Shown here piece by piece: positions 7,796 to 16,659 of a stretch of 64,000 bases of DNA. The translations under genes and the position numbers were made by a program. Position 1 is the first letter of the stretch. Every line of letters starts with the position of its first letter. Origin of the DNA: Cellvibrio fontiphilus_A (GTDB lineage Bacteria > Pseudomonadota > Gammaproteobacteria > Pseudomonadales > Cellvibrionaceae); assembly GCF_042646205.1 (NCBI RefSeq), contig NZ_JBHRTF010000004.1, forward strand, positions 806,001-870,000, in the 5' to 3' direction. The notes beneath the pieces are model-generated. The model saw nothing but the letters and a program-made list of their open reading frames with translations, was not told where the DNA came from and made no database searches.

Positions 7796-8413
7796 ATTTT
7801 TAATTTGACCACAATTGGGTAGTGATCTGAGGGGTAGTTACCGTCATAAGTTGTGACGTCTATCTGGTGACTGAGCACCGCCAGAAGTTGATTCACAAAA
7901 ATAAAATCAATCTTGTTTTTCTCCTCGGTGTTTTTGCCAAAATCGTTAAACGTTTTGTGGCCAACGTGTGCGTGGAAAATCCGCACCCCAACCCTTTGAG
8001 GGTTGCTCCGGTGTGGGCGACAACCAGAGCGTTTGTTCCTGTTGCAGTGAAAAACGCTCACTGCGAAAGAGTACCGCGGTGGATTCACCGCGTGTTTTAC
8101 CGTCATCCCGACCAACACCTACCCATTCATAACCATCGAGCAGGGCTTCCAGGTCTTGCACCTGAAATAATTCAGCTCCCTGTAAACCAATCAGATCAGG
8201 TGCATGGCTTTTAATTAATTGTGTAATTAAAAATTTACGTTTACTCCAGTGGTTAGGGCTGGCCTCCGGTTCACAAAATCCACAGCGAATGTTGTAACTC
8301 ATCAAGGTAACTTTATTGGTAGTGGAGAGTTCAGCGCTTGAATCTGTGTTTGCGCTGAGGTTCACTGACACCAGCAAGAGTAATAAGCCGTAAATTAAAA
8401 ATTTCATTGTCAA
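7762..8413 (-). pseudogene. endonuclease/exonuclease/phosphatase family protein, frameshifted and internally deleted
   Basis: Two reading frames on the minus strand together give the two ends of an EEP-family (DNase I-like) protein. The first (8413 down to about 7985) has a signal peptide and the family start LMSYNIRCG, then DLIGLQGAE, VGVGRDDG and AVLFRSERF. The second (from about 7985 to the stop at 7762) gives FNDFGKNTEEKNKIDFIFV and DGNYPSDHYPIVVKL, the family C-terminus. The frame changes near 7975-7990, and roughly 90 residues that normally carry the H-x-D and G-D-x-N metal motifs are missing. In addition the catalytic Glu of GLQE is Gly here (GGA for GAA). The gene is very probably inactive. 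Its tail overlaps the convergent LysR gene. Confidence 0.8.
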
Positions 8414-8419
8414 ATCCGG

Positions 8420-9454
8420 TTACGGGGTTTTAAAACTGACACCTTTAAGTGCTTTTAATGCGTCCGATTCGGTTTCAATCAATTGATCGCCTTGCTGGTC
8501 AATAAACAGCACCGCCAGCTTGTGCTCATTAGCGACTTTTAAACCCTCCTGGCTACCCAGGCAAGAAAATGCAGTGGACCAGGCATCGCCCAATGTGGCA
8601 TCGGGAATAAGAAGGGTGACCGAGACGGTGTTGTGCTCCACCGGTTTACCGGTGCGCGCATCCAGAATGTGACTGTAGCGTTTGCCTTTGTCATCAAAAA
8701 AATGGCGATAGGTTCCCGAGCTGATGAGTGACATAGGCTCGCCTGAATCGAAGCTGACAATTTTGTGCATTTTGCGCTCGTTGGGCAGTGGTTTTTCCAG
8801 CGCGATGCGCCAGGCTTCGCCATTGGTTTTTTTGCCCCGGATTTTCAGCTCGCCACCAATCTCTACCAAATAATTTGTTATTCCGAATTGCTCAAGGATT
8901 TTTACCATGCGCTCTACCGCATAACCCTGGCCAATAGAGGATACATCGATGCGTAACTTAGGAAGCTGTTTGCGCAATTGTGTAGTGCTAAGGGTTTCCA
9001 AATTATCCAAACCTATGCTGGCGAGTGTTACACCCAATGCATCTTCACTGGGCGGCGTGAAGACATCATTTTTAAAACCCCATAAATCAAACAGGGGCTT
9101 AATAGTCAGGTCATAGCAGCCGTTGCTGGCGCGATGAATACTGCGCGCTATTTCCACTAATTCCACCAACTCGGCATCCACGCTGATGGCATCGGTAGAT
9201 TGTTGCGCGTTAAATTGTTCAATCACTGAATCGTCGCGATAGTTTGATAACACTTTATCCATGCGCGCCAGTTCGTCGCTGATGGCAGTTTCAATTTTCT
9301 CCAGCGGTGTATTGTTCCCGGCGGGCAATTCAAAGGTAAGGTTGTAGGTAGTACCCTGGGCAAAACCTTCTATTTTGCTCATTTCCGGGCTTTTGCTACA
9401 GGCGAGGGTGAGTGCGCAGAGGGCGCCGATTAAACTGCGGTACATCAAGCTCAT
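8420..9454 (-). CDS. apbE: FAD:protein FMN transferase, ApbE family lipoprotein
   Basis: A 344-residue protein with a lipoprotein signal (hydrophobic ALCALTLAC, Cys about residue 19), so it is probably attached to the membrane on the periplasmic side. ApbE enzymes attach FMN to Thr/Ser residues of membrane proteins such as NqrB/NqrC and RnfD/RnfG, using FAD. Diagnostic blocks are present: FAQGTTYNLTF, ISDELARMDKVLSNYRDDS, IDVSSIGQGYAVE, YLVEIGGELKIRGK, YSHILDARTGKPV and the DATLGDAWSTAFSCLG metal-site region. The target flavoprotein genes are not in this window. It lies 6 bp downstream of nothing functional; the next gene on the strand is the decayed EEP gene. Confidence 0.93.
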   Translation of the reverse strand: MSLMYRSLIGALCALTLACSKSPEMSKIEGFAQGTTYNLTFELPAGNNTPLEKIETAISDELARMDKVLSNYRDDSVIEQFNAQQSTDAISVDAELVELVEIARSIHRASNGCYDLTIKPLFDLWGFKNDVFTPPSEDALGVTLASIGLDNLETLSTTQLRKQLPKLRIDVSSIGQGYAVERMVKILEQFGITNYLVEIGGELKIRGKKTNGEAWRIALEKPLPNERKMHKIVSFDSGEPMSLISSGTYRHFFDDKGKRYSHILDARTGKPVEHNTVSVTLLIPDATLGDAWSTAFSCLGSQEGLKVANEHKLAVLFIDQQGDQLIETESDALKALKGVSFKTP

Positions 9455-9749
9455 GTCGTGTCTCTCAATTCAAGGTGAATGATCCAGAACAACTGGAGCG
9501 GCATTATAGCCCGCTATACTTTGAATGCATTGCACTGGTGTTAATTAGCTGTGCTTTTTCATCCGGGTATGTTCAGCCGGACGTTTGTTGAATCATTTTT
9601 TACGGCGAATTTTCAGTGCTGGTGTGCTGCGCCTGTTTTTTTGTGTTTAGTTGTTGTAGTTGCCTCTTGTGTTTGCTTTTTGTGTTTAAAGCTTGCTGGC
9701 GTGAATACTGCTTCTAATACCAGCGCTTGATTCTATCTTGGAGGTGTTT

Positions 9750-11486
9750 GTGCCCCATCGCGCCCATTTATTTTCCCTGCGACTTGGCCACGCCCTGCGC
9801 GAGGCCTGTTTTACTGAACATTATGGTGCGCCGCGTTTCACCCGCGATTTATTAGCGGGCATCACGGTGGGCATTATTGCTATTCCGCTCGCCATGGCGC
9901 TGGCCATCGCCAGTGGTGTACCGCCGCAATACGGTTTGTACACCGCCATCATCGCCGGGTTTTTAATTCCGCTCTTGGGCGGCTCGCGCTTTAGCATTTC
10001 CGGCCCTACTGCAGCGTTTGTCGTCATTCTTTATCCCATCGCGCAAAAATATGGGTTGGGTGGATTGCTGGTCGCGAGTGTGATGGCCGGTGGCATTTTG
10101 GTGGTGATGGCGCTGCTGCGCTTGGGGCGTTTGATTGAATATATCCCGGAAGCGGTCACGCTCGGTTTTACTGCTGGTATTGCGGTGGTGATTGCGACCT
10201 TGCAACTCAACGATTTTTTTGGTTTGCAGCTGGCAGAAATGCCGGAACATTATTTGGAAAAAGTGTTGGTGTTACTGCAGCATCTGCCAGATTTTTATTG
10301 GCCCAGTTTTGTTGTGGCGGCGGCCACACTTGCAGTGATGTTGTTATGGCCGCTGTTAAAACTACCTGTGCCGCCGCATTTGCCGGCGTTGATTGTTGGG
10401 ACTGTGGTGGCTTTGGTGTTGAATCAATCCGGTTTTGCGGTGGATACCATTGGTTCGCGTTTTTCCTACACACTGGCCGATGGTTCTACCGGTTTTGGTA
10501 TTCCACCGCAGCTGCCGCAGTTTGAATGGCCCTGGTTGCAGGCTGGTGCAAATGGTGAAACTATTTCATGGAGTTCGGCGGTGGTGCAGGATTTACTGGC
10601 CGCGGCTTTTGCGATTGCCATGCTCGGCGCCATTGAATCCTTGCTCTGTGCCGTCGTGTTGGACGGCATGAGCGGCAAACGCCACAGCGCCAACAGCGAA
10701 TTATTAGGGCAGGGCATCGCCAATATAATCACGCCTTTTTTTGGTGGCATTACCGCTACGGCAGCACTGGCACGCTCTGCCGCCAGTATTAAAGCGGGGG
10801 CAGAATCACCCGTGGCGGGCATGATTCATGCGTTAGTAGTGTTATTGGGTTTGGTGGCGCTTGCGCCGCTACTCGCCTACTTGCCCATGCCTGCTATGGC
10901 AGCGCTGTTGGTGATGGTGGCTTGGGGAATGAGCGAAGCTCACAAAGCAGTGCATTTAATAAAAACTGCACCGCGCGGTGATATTTGGGTGTTTATCACC
11001 TGTTTTGTGCTGACGGTGTTGTTCGATATGGTGATTGCGATTACCTCCGGGATTGTATTGGCCGCTTTGTTATTCATGAAAGAAATTGCGGCTATGACTC
11101 ATGTGGATGATGTGAGTGCAGATGGCGATAAAAACCTGCCCGATAATTGGCGTGTATTCAGCATCAGCGGGCCGTTATTTTTTGCGGCGGCCGACAGGGT
11201 TTTTGGTGAGCTTTCTACACTGTGTACCGAGCAGCAACATATTATGCTCTCGCTCAAAGAAGTATCCTTATTGGATGCGGGCGGTTTGGCAGCGCTGAAT
11301 AAACTGATCGCCAAATGCGAAAAAAATAATACCGAATTAATTTTGACTGATATTCCCAAACAGCCACTGAGTACGCTGGCGCACGCCAATATCAAACCGA
11401 TTAAAGGCGTGCTGCGCTTTTATTTAACCCTGGCTGAAGCGCGCCATGTTGTTGCGCAAGAACTGCAGACAGGGAGCGATCAATAA
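9750..11486 (+). CDS. SulP family anion transporter with STAS domain (DauA/BicA-like)
   Basis: A 578-residue inner-membrane transporter. Residues about 35-420 hold the SulP transmembrane core, beginning with DLLAGITVGIIAIPLAMALAIASGVPPQ and continuing through SISGPTAAFVV; residues about 440-560 form a cytoplasmic STAS domain (VFSISGPLFFAAA, LLDAGGLAALNKL). The GTG at 9750 is preferred because GGAGGT lies 4 nt upstream, while an in-frame TTG at 9738 overlaps that site and has no Shine-Dalgarno of its own. SulP proteins carry sulfate, bicarbonate or dicarboxylates; this one looks closest to DauA/bicarbonate types, but the substrate is not readable. About 295 bp upstream are gene-free. Confidence 0.92.
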   Translation: MPHRAHLFSLRLGHALREACFTEHYGAPRFTRDLLAGITVGIIAIPLAMALAIASGVPPQYGLYTAIIAGFLIPLLGGSRFSISGPTAAFVVILYPIAQKYGLGGLLVASVMAGGILVVMALLRLGRLIEYIPEAVTLGFTAGIAVVIATLQLNDFFGLQLAEMPEHYLEKVLVLLQHLPDFYWPSFVVAAATLAVMLLWPLLKLPVPPHLPALIVGTVVALVLNQSGFAVDTIGSRFSYTLADGSTGFGIPPQLPQFEWPWLQAGANGETISWSSAVVQDLLAAAFAIAMLGAIESLLCAVVLDGMSGKRHSANSELLGQGIANIITPFFGGITATAALARSAASIKAGAESPVAGMIHALVVLLGLVALAPLLAYLPMPAMAALLVMVAWGMSEAHKAVHLIKTAPRGDIWVFITCFVLTVLFDMVIAITSGIVLAALLFMKEIAAMTHVDDVSADGDKNLPDNWRVFSISGPLFFAAADRVFGELSTLCTEQQHIMLSLKEVSLLDAGGLAALNKLIAKCEKNNTELILTDIPKQPLSTLAHANIKPIKGVLRFYLTLAEARHVVAQELQTGSDQ

Positions 11487-11500
11487 AACCAATACCAATA

Positions 11501-12409
11501 TTATTCGCGCTCAACCTCACCGCCAAACGCGGCCAGTGTGGCAGCAATAAAGTTTTTTAACTCCATCGCCATAATCGCAAAGTCAGCGTCAAACTGTTCG
11601 GCTTTGCTTTCCGGGTTGCGCTCGGCGGCTTTATCGCTAATCACATCTTCAAATTTCAGGCGTTTAATGCCCAGTTGGTCGTCGATAATGCAACTGATGG
11701 ATTCCTTCCACACCAGGGCGATTTTGCTCACATGCATACCGCTTTCCAAATGATTGCGAATTTCGCTGGCGGTTAAGTCCTGCTTCTTGCAGCGAATCAC
11801 CCGGCCATCTTTAGCGGCTTGTAATTCCACTTCTTCGCCCAGCTCAAACTGATGCGGCGCTTCACTCTCACGCAGCCAGTGGGTCATCACTTGGGTGGGA
11901 ATATTTTTGGGCGCAATCGGCAAGCAGCGCAAACTGCCCAATGCCTCGCGCAATTTACTGAGCAAATCTTCCGCGCGTTTGGCGGAGGATGAATTCACCA
12001 CAATCAGACCTTCTTGCGGCGCTATGTAAGCGTAATCCAGCGTGGAGCGGGTAAAGGCTTTGGGCAACAGCGAGAAAATTAATTCATCTTTTAAGGTGTC
12101 GCGCTCTTTGCGGCCAACCGGGCGGGATTCGGCATCCTTAATCGCCTGTACCTTTTCTTCCAGCTGTTCTTTGATAACGCCGCCGGGCAGAATTTTTTCC
12201 TGCTTTTTTGCACAGATCATGACGTAGCCATTGGTCACATGCACAAATTCACTGCCGTGACGCCCCAGCGGCGGTTCAAATCCGTAACGCATTGGGTCAA
12301 GGCTGCCGCAGGGGTTAAAACAAAACGCGGCGAGTTTTTCATTTAATTCTTCAGCGGAAATAGTCCACTCTTCGGTGAGGCGATATAAACGTAAATTTTT
12401 AAACCACAT
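11501..12409 (-). CDS. rdgC: recombination-associated protein RdgC
   Basis: RdgC, 302 residues, a ring-shaped DNA-binding protein associated with the nucleoid that restrains RecA-mediated recombination. The sequence follows the family along its full length: MWFKNLRLYRLT start, FNPCGSLDPMRYGFEPPLGRHG-type block, then ARKVQ-like IKEQLEEKV, GRKERDTLKDELIFSLLPKAF, and DFAIMAMELKNFIAATLAAFGG at the end. I choose the ATG at 12409 (length equal to the E. coli protein) over an in-frame TTG five codons upstream. It is convergent with the SulP gene, with only 14 bp between stops. Confidence 0.95.
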   Translation of the reverse strand: MWFKNLRLYRLTEEWTISAEELNEKLAAFCFNPCGSLDPMRYGFEPPLGRHGSEFVHVTNGYVMICAKKQEKILPGGVIKEQLEEKVQAIKDAESRPVGRKERDTLKDELIFSLLPKAFTRSTLDYAYIAPQEGLIVVNSSSAKRAEDLLSKLREALGSLRCLPIAPKNIPTQVMTHWLRESEAPHQFELGEEVELQAAKDGRVIRCKKQDLTASEIRNHLESGMHVSKIALVWKESISCIIDDQLGIKRLKFEDVISDKAAERNPESKAEQFDADFAIMAMELKNFIAATLAAFGGEVERE

Positions 12410-12499
12410 GGGGATATCCAACAAAAAATATCAAAGATAACGAGGCGTTTTGAGTGTATCGCGTGTTTATGATGTTCTTATCAAGTGCGATTCAGCAGG

Positions 12500-12590
12500 G
12501 GTTTTGGTACTTGTTTTGAGACCGTCGGAGACAGGACGTCGAGCCCCCAAGGATGGGTTCACGGCGTGTCGCAAAATAAGTGCCGGAACC
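12500..12590 (+). repeat. palindromic intergenic repeat, copy 1
   Basis: A 91-bp element between fklB and rdgC. Outer arms 12500-12522 and 12568-12590 are 23-bp imperfect inverted repeats (18 of 23 positions pair). The core (12523-12567) begins GTCGGAGACAGGACG and ends GGATGGGTTCACGGCGT. The same core ends appear in inverted orientation in the element at 35118-35225, which has differently sequenced but equally long arms. This marks a dispersed repeat family. Confidence 0.7.
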
Positions 12591-12619
12591 CATGCGGTGT
12601 TGGTCATTCCAAAAAGAAA

Positions 12620-13240
12620 TTAACCAACAATATCAATCAACTCAACATCAAAAATCAGTGCAGAAAACGGCGCAATACTGGCACCGGCGCCGCGCTCACC
12701 GTAGGCGAGGTTGTGGGGAATATACAAACGCCATTTGGAACCCACTGGCATTAATTGCAGCGCTTCAGTCCAACCGGCGATAACACCGTTAACCGGGAAA
12801 TCAATCGGCTGACCGCGGTTCACGGAACTGTCGAACACAGTGCCATCAATCAAGGTGCCGTGGTAATGGGTTTTCACCTTGGAGGTCGCCGTTGGAATGG
12901 CGCCAGTACCCTGAGTGATAACTTCATACTGCAAACCAGAAGCCGTCACGGTTACGCCGGCTTTTTTAGCATTTTCCGCCAGGAAAGCTTCGCCCGCACC
13001 CGCCAAGGCTTTGTGCTGTTCAGCCGCTTTGGCTTGCATACGCTTATTGATCTCTTCAAATGCCGCCTGCATTTGCTCGTTGCTGTAAGGCATAGCCACA
13101 TCATTCAGCGCATCCACAACACCCTGGGCAACCGCTTCTGGCGCTACACCATCAAACGGGTTGCTGGCCAACTGATCGCCCATTTGGCGGCCAATACCGT
13201 AGCTGACCAGTTCTTCTACGCTGCTAAATTGTTTGGACAT
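12620..13240 (-). CDS. fklB: FKBP-type peptidyl-prolyl cis-trans isomerase
   Basis: A 206-residue FklB/FkpA-type isomerase that speeds proline isomerisation during protein folding. The N-terminal ~95 residues are the helical dimerisation domain (FSSVEELVSYGIGRQMGDQL ... FEEINKRMQAKA), and residues about 100-206 the FKBP domain (LQYEVITQGTGAIP, KVKTHYHGTLIDGTVFDSS, INGVIAGWTEALQLMPVGSKWRLYIP, AYGERGAGASIAPFSALIFDVEL). The aromatic and hydrophobic pocket residues are intact. There is no signal peptide, so it is cytoplasmic, and the length equals E. coli FklB. It lies downstream of the AI-2E-family permease on the same strand. Confidence 0.95.
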   Translation of the reverse strand: MSKQFSSVEELVSYGIGRQMGDQLASNPFDGVAPEAVAQGVVDALNDVAMPYSNEQMQAAFEEINKRMQAKAAEQHKALAGAGEAFLAENAKKAGVTVTASGLQYEVITQGTGAIPTATSKVKTHYHGTLIDGTVFDSSVNRGQPIDFPVNGVIAGWTEALQLMPVGSKWRLYIPHNLAYGERGAGASIAPFSALIFDVELIDIVG

Positions 13241-13284
13241 AACTCATTCTCTTGAATCGTAAAAAGGCCGGGCAGTCTAACAGA

Positions 13285-14412
13285 TCAGACCGTAGAATCC
13301 TGCTTGGATTGTGTATTGCTGGTGTGCTCGGCGCTTGGGGGCGATTCATTTTCAACCTGGCTGTCCGGCGAAAAAGTATGCACTTCGCGGATAAATATTC
13401 CCCAAAACGCAATGAATAAGGCCGCTACCAGTGGCCCAATCACAAAACCGTTTACACCAAACAGGCCCAGGCCGCCTAGCGTGGAAAGCAGAACTATATA
13501 GTCAGGCAGTTTGGTGTCGCGTCCCACCAGAATCGGGCGCAGTATGTTATCCACCAGGCCTATAACACCCGCACCAAAAGCCACCAGGATAATGCCCTTC
13601 ACGTTTTCCCCTGTGGCAAACAAATAAATCGAAACCGGCACCCACACAATGGCCGGGCCAACGGCGGGAATCAGCGATAGCACAGCCATCACCACGCCCC
13701 AGAGCAGGGCACCGGGAATACCCAGGATCCAAAAAATCAGCCCGCCGAGGCTGCCTTGAATCACCGCAATCACCAGATTGCCCTTGATGGTTGCGCGGGT
13801 CACTTCGCCAAATTTTGCAAACAACATCCGCTCGCGCGCATCGCCCAGGGGCAGAGCGCGAATCAACAATTCCAGCAAGTAGTTACCATCGCGCAGCAAA
13901 AAGAAGGTGAGGTACAACATAAGGCAAATATTGAGCAGCAATTTAAAGGTATTTTGGCCAATGCTCAGCGCGTTCTGCGCCGCCCATTTACCGGCGCTCA
14001 TGGTGGCGTTGAGTGCGCCTTCTTTCACTTTGGCGATATCCACATCAAAGCGCACCAGCGTCTGCTCAACGGCGGGGAAAGCGGTGCGCACCTGCTCAAT
14101 ATACTGGGCCGGGTTAAGCTCGCCGGACTCCAGTTTTTGATAGACCTTGGCACCCTCAGCGACGACTGAACTGATCAATAAGGTCACGGGCAACACCACA
14201 ATTAACATGCAGGCCATAAGGGTTAATAAGGCGCTGGTGTTGACTCGTCCTTTCATCCGCGCCAGCAACCATTGCTGTAGGGGGTAAAAAATAACAGTGA
14301 TGGCGCAGGCCCAAAAAATGGTGCCAAAAAAAGGCTTGAGCACCATCAAAAAACCTACCGATACGATGAATAAAAACAGCAGAAAAGTGCGTGTTTCCAG
14401 TTTTTGTTGCAT
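13285..14412 (-). CDS. AI-2E family transporter (PerM/YdiK-like permease)
   Basis: A 375-residue inner-membrane protein of the UPF0118/AI-2E exporter family. It starts with two or three membrane helices (FLLFLFIVSVGFLMVLKPFF, FWACAITVIFYPLQQWL), has a long soluble loop about residues 95-150, and ends in the conserved helical bundle with GALLWGVVMAVLSLIPAVGPAIVWVP and LVDNILRPILVGRDTKLPDYIVLLSTLGG, both family signatures. Members have been linked to autoinducer-2 export, sodium/proton antiport or other roles, so the substrate is open. The last ~25 residues are a polar tail rich in Ser, Glu and Gln. Confidence 0.9.
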   Translation of the reverse strand: MQQKLETRTFLLFLFIVSVGFLMVLKPFFGTIFWACAITVIFYPLQQWLLARMKGRVNTSALLTLMACMLIVVLPVTLLISSVVAEGAKVYQKLESGELNPAQYIEQVRTAFPAVEQTLVRFDVDIAKVKEGALNATMSAGKWAAQNALSIGQNTFKLLLNICLMLYLTFFLLRDGNYLLELLIRALPLGDARERMLFAKFGEVTRATIKGNLVIAVIQGSLGGLIFWILGIPGALLWGVVMAVLSLIPAVGPAIVWVPVSIYLFATGENVKGIILVAFGAGVIGLVDNILRPILVGRDTKLPDYIVLLSTLGGLGLFGVNGFVIGPLVAALFIAFWGIFIREVHTFSPDSQVENESPPSAEHTSNTQSKQDSTV

Positions 14413-14528
14413 TGCGTGAGTTTCCCTAATTGGACTAGCAGAGGCCGTTGACTATACGACAGCAACCTTGAGGGTGCCATCCCTTTACCTGTGCTAGGCT
14501 CAATCAAGATGACTTTTGGAAACTCTGT

Positions 14529-15425
14529 ATGTGGCAGTTGCGCAGATACATACTCACCCTGATGTTTTTTCTTTGTCCTGCAATTGCACAGGCGCAAGCG
14601 GTAGTTTCTGGCACAGCGGCCCCCAGCACTTATGTCGTAAACGTGGAGGCCGTTACCCCCGAGCGCGAGGACGACTATTACGTCAATTTACTGCGCATGG
14701 TACTGGCGGCGAGCAAGGCGCCGCATGAGCAAATCGAGCTGCGCTTTTCTGATCGCCAATTCACACAGTGGCGCTGGCTCACCGAACTGAGCCACAAAGA
14801 GCGCACCAACAACCTGCTTTGGACGGTTACCTCCATTCACCGCGAAGAACTCTTGCGCCCGGTGCGCATCCCTCTGTTCAAAGGTTTGATTGGCACTCGC
14901 CTGATGGTGATTCGGCGGCAAGACGAGGCGCGCTTTAAACAACTGCGCAACCTGAAGGATTTGCAGCAACTGGTGGCAGGGCAGGGGGCAAATTGGCCGG
15001 ATACCGCCGTGCTGCAAGCCAATGGCCTGCCGGTGACAGAGGGGGTGGGTAAAGAGCAACTGTATAAAATGCTCGCGGCCAAACGGTTTGATTACTTCCC
15101 GCGCGGGGTGACGGAAATTGCCAATGAAATGGCGTTTTTACAGCGCTACGATTTAATCGTTGCACCTGACTGGTATTTGTCCTACCCCGCCGCCATGTAT
15201 TTTTTCGTCAACAAAGACAACCAAGCCCTGGCGGAACGCATCGAGCGGGGTTTTGAGGCGTTAATTGACAACGGCGAATTTGAACAGTTTTTTGCCAACC
15301 ATCCACGCGTCAAAAACGGCTTGCCGCACTTGATTGGCCGCCGCCCCATCCACCTCCACAACCCATCGCTACCCGAGGCAACACCGGTGGATAACTCGAG
15401 GTATTGGTGGATGGTTGGGCAGTGA
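14529..15425 (+). CDS. periplasmic solute-binding-like protein of unknown ligand
   Basis: A 298-residue secreted protein with a clear signal peptide (LTLMFFLCPAIAQAQA, cleavage about residue 23). The body resembles a degenerate amino-acid-type ABC binding protein (SBP_bac_3): LRMVLAASK, RTNNLLWTVTS, IPLFKGLIGTRLMVIRR, LAAKRFDYFPRGVTEIANEM, YLSYPAAMYFFVNKDN and LAERIERGFEALIDNGEFEQFF. No ABC permease or ATPase is nearby, so it may act as a free-standing sensor or enzyme subunit rather than in transport. The start ATG at 14529 has GGAAA upstream. It is divergent from the AI-2E-family gene. Confidence 0.75.
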   Translation: MWQLRRYILTLMFFLCPAIAQAQAVVSGTAAPSTYVVNVEAVTPEREDDYYVNLLRMVLAASKAPHEQIELRFSDRQFTQWRWLTELSHKERTNNLLWTVTSIHREELLRPVRIPLFKGLIGTRLMVIRRQDEARFKQLRNLKDLQQLVAGQGANWPDTAVLQANGLPVTEGVGKEQLYKMLAAKRFDYFPRGVTEIANEMAFLQRYDLIVAPDWYLSYPAAMYFFVNKDNQALAERIERGFEALIDNGEFEQFFANHPRVKNGLPHLIGRRPIHLHNPSLPEATPVDNSRYWWMVGQ

Positions 15426-15449
15426 TTCTCCGCATACTCGACCTGATCG

Positions 15450-16655
15450 TTAAGGTGTGTGACTGTCAGTGAGCTTTATGTGATAGCGCGTACTCCGCCC
15501 GCCCCCCGGGAGCTTTTCCAGACAGCCTTTGGCAAGTAAATCGGCGAGGTGGCGCGTTGCAGTAGCCTTGCTGACCTTGGCGACCTTTTGGTACTGCGCT
15601 GCGCTAATGCCACCCTCGAACCCCCGCTCGCCGCCATCCAGCAAACGGTTCAGTACTTTGCGCTGTTCGCCAGAGAGCTGGGTATTGTGAAACTGCAACC
15701 AGAAGCGGCGCTTGTGCAGAACTCGCCCTATGTTGCCAAGCGCCGTTTGCAGGGTGCTATTCAGGGTCTGTAAGAACCATTCCAGCCAGGCGGTAATATT
15801 CAAATCGCCTGACTGCGATTGTTCCAAAATCCGGTAATAGCCACTGCGGTTGGCCAGAATAGCGCTAGACATGGCGTAGAGCCGAATGGATTGAGCATCT
15901 GCCTGCGCCAGCGCAAGGTCAGTCAGGGCGCGCGTAATGCGGCCATTCCCATCATCAAACGGGTGCAGGGTGATAAACCAGAAGTGTGTAATGGCGGCGC
16001 GCAGCAGCGGATCAAGAGTGGGCGTGGCCGATTGATTGAACCAAGCGATAAACCTATCTAGCTGGCCCTCCAAGCCATCGCGCGGTGGTGCTTCAAAGTG
16101 AACCTTAGGTTTGTCCAAACGGCCAGACACCACTTGCATGGGTTCTTGCCCGCGCAGTTGCCCCACCTTGATTGACACCAAGCGCGGTTCATCATCGGGA
16201 AACAGCCAAGTGTGCCATTGCAGTAAGCGCTCCACTGAAAGCGGCACTTGCGTGTTCTGTACGGCATCCATCATTAATGCCGCTAGCCCTTCAGTACGGC
16301 TGGAGGTTGGGCTTGCGGCTGTTTCATCCAGCGGTATACCCAAGCGCCGCGCCAGCGAAGAGCGCACCGAGGCAACGTTTACACTTTCTCCTTCAATTGC
16401 GGATGAAGTGATGATGTTTTGCAGCAAATTGTCCAAGACACTGGCGGCATCAAGCTCGGCGCTCGCGGTTCCCGCCCGCCCCAGCAAAACCCCCAAATTG
16501 GTATGCGCCTCACGCAGCAAGGGTTCCAGCCGGACTTGATCCCAATGAAACCCGGGCCACTGAGCGGCTTGCCAAATCCAGCGATGCGTCAACGAGTGTT
16601 CTACCAAACCAGCCTCCGAGGGGTGTGAGCCAATTAATGACTTTATTTGGCTCAT
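15450..16655 (-). CDS. Fic family protein with C-terminal winged helix DNA-binding domain
   Basis: A 401-residue Fic protein. Residues about 20-95 look like the DUF4172-type N-terminal domain and contain an inhibitory motif (SSAIEGE, Glu88) that blocks ATP binding in class II Fic enzymes. The catalytic Fic motif HPFDDGNGRITR is complete at residues 231-242. Fic enzymes usually transfer AMP from ATP to protein hydroxyls. Residues about 328-395 read as a winged helix-turn-helix (EQRKVLNRLL, ISAAQYQKVAKVSKATATRHLADLLAKG, then a GGGRSTRYHI wing). The first codons lie inside one of two 29-bp palindromes, suggesting autoregulation. It is divergent from eptA. The target protein is unknown. Confidence 0.92.
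   Translation of the reverse strand: MSQIKSLIGSHPSEAGLVEHSLTHRWIWQAAQWPGFHWDQVRLEPLLREAHTNLGVLLGRAGTASAELDAASVLDNLLQNIITSSAIEGESVNVASVRSSLARRLGIPLDETAASPTSSRTEGLAALMMDAVQNTQVPLSVERLLQWHTWLFPDDEPRLVSIKVGQLRGQEPMQVVSGRLDKPKVHFEAPPRDGLEGQLDRFIAWFNQSATPTLDPLLRAAITHFWFITLHPFDDGNGRITRALTDLALAQADAQSIRLYAMSSAILANRSGYYRILEQSQSGDLNITAWLEWFLQTLNSTLQTALGNIGRVLHKRRFWLQFHNTQLSGEQRKVLNRLLDGGERGFEGGISAAQYQKVAKVSKATATRHLADLLAKGCLEKLPGGGRSTRYHIKLTDSHTP
16626..16654. promoter_or_regulatory. palindrome 1 at the Fic gene start (possible operator)
   Basis: TGAGCCAA (16626-16633) and TTGGCTCA (16647-16654) are perfect inverted arms that continue inward with one mismatch, spanning 29 bp. The site covers codons 1-10 of the Fic gene (start codon 16653-16655). 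Its arms differ by one base from those of palindrome 2, so both may bind the same protein. Confidence 0.6.
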
Positions 16656-16659
16656 TGTG

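Noticed and set aside
12485..12783. Plus-strand open frames through the repeat and the 3' end of fklB.
   Set aside because: They run across a repeat element and antisense to fklB with no supporting start site.
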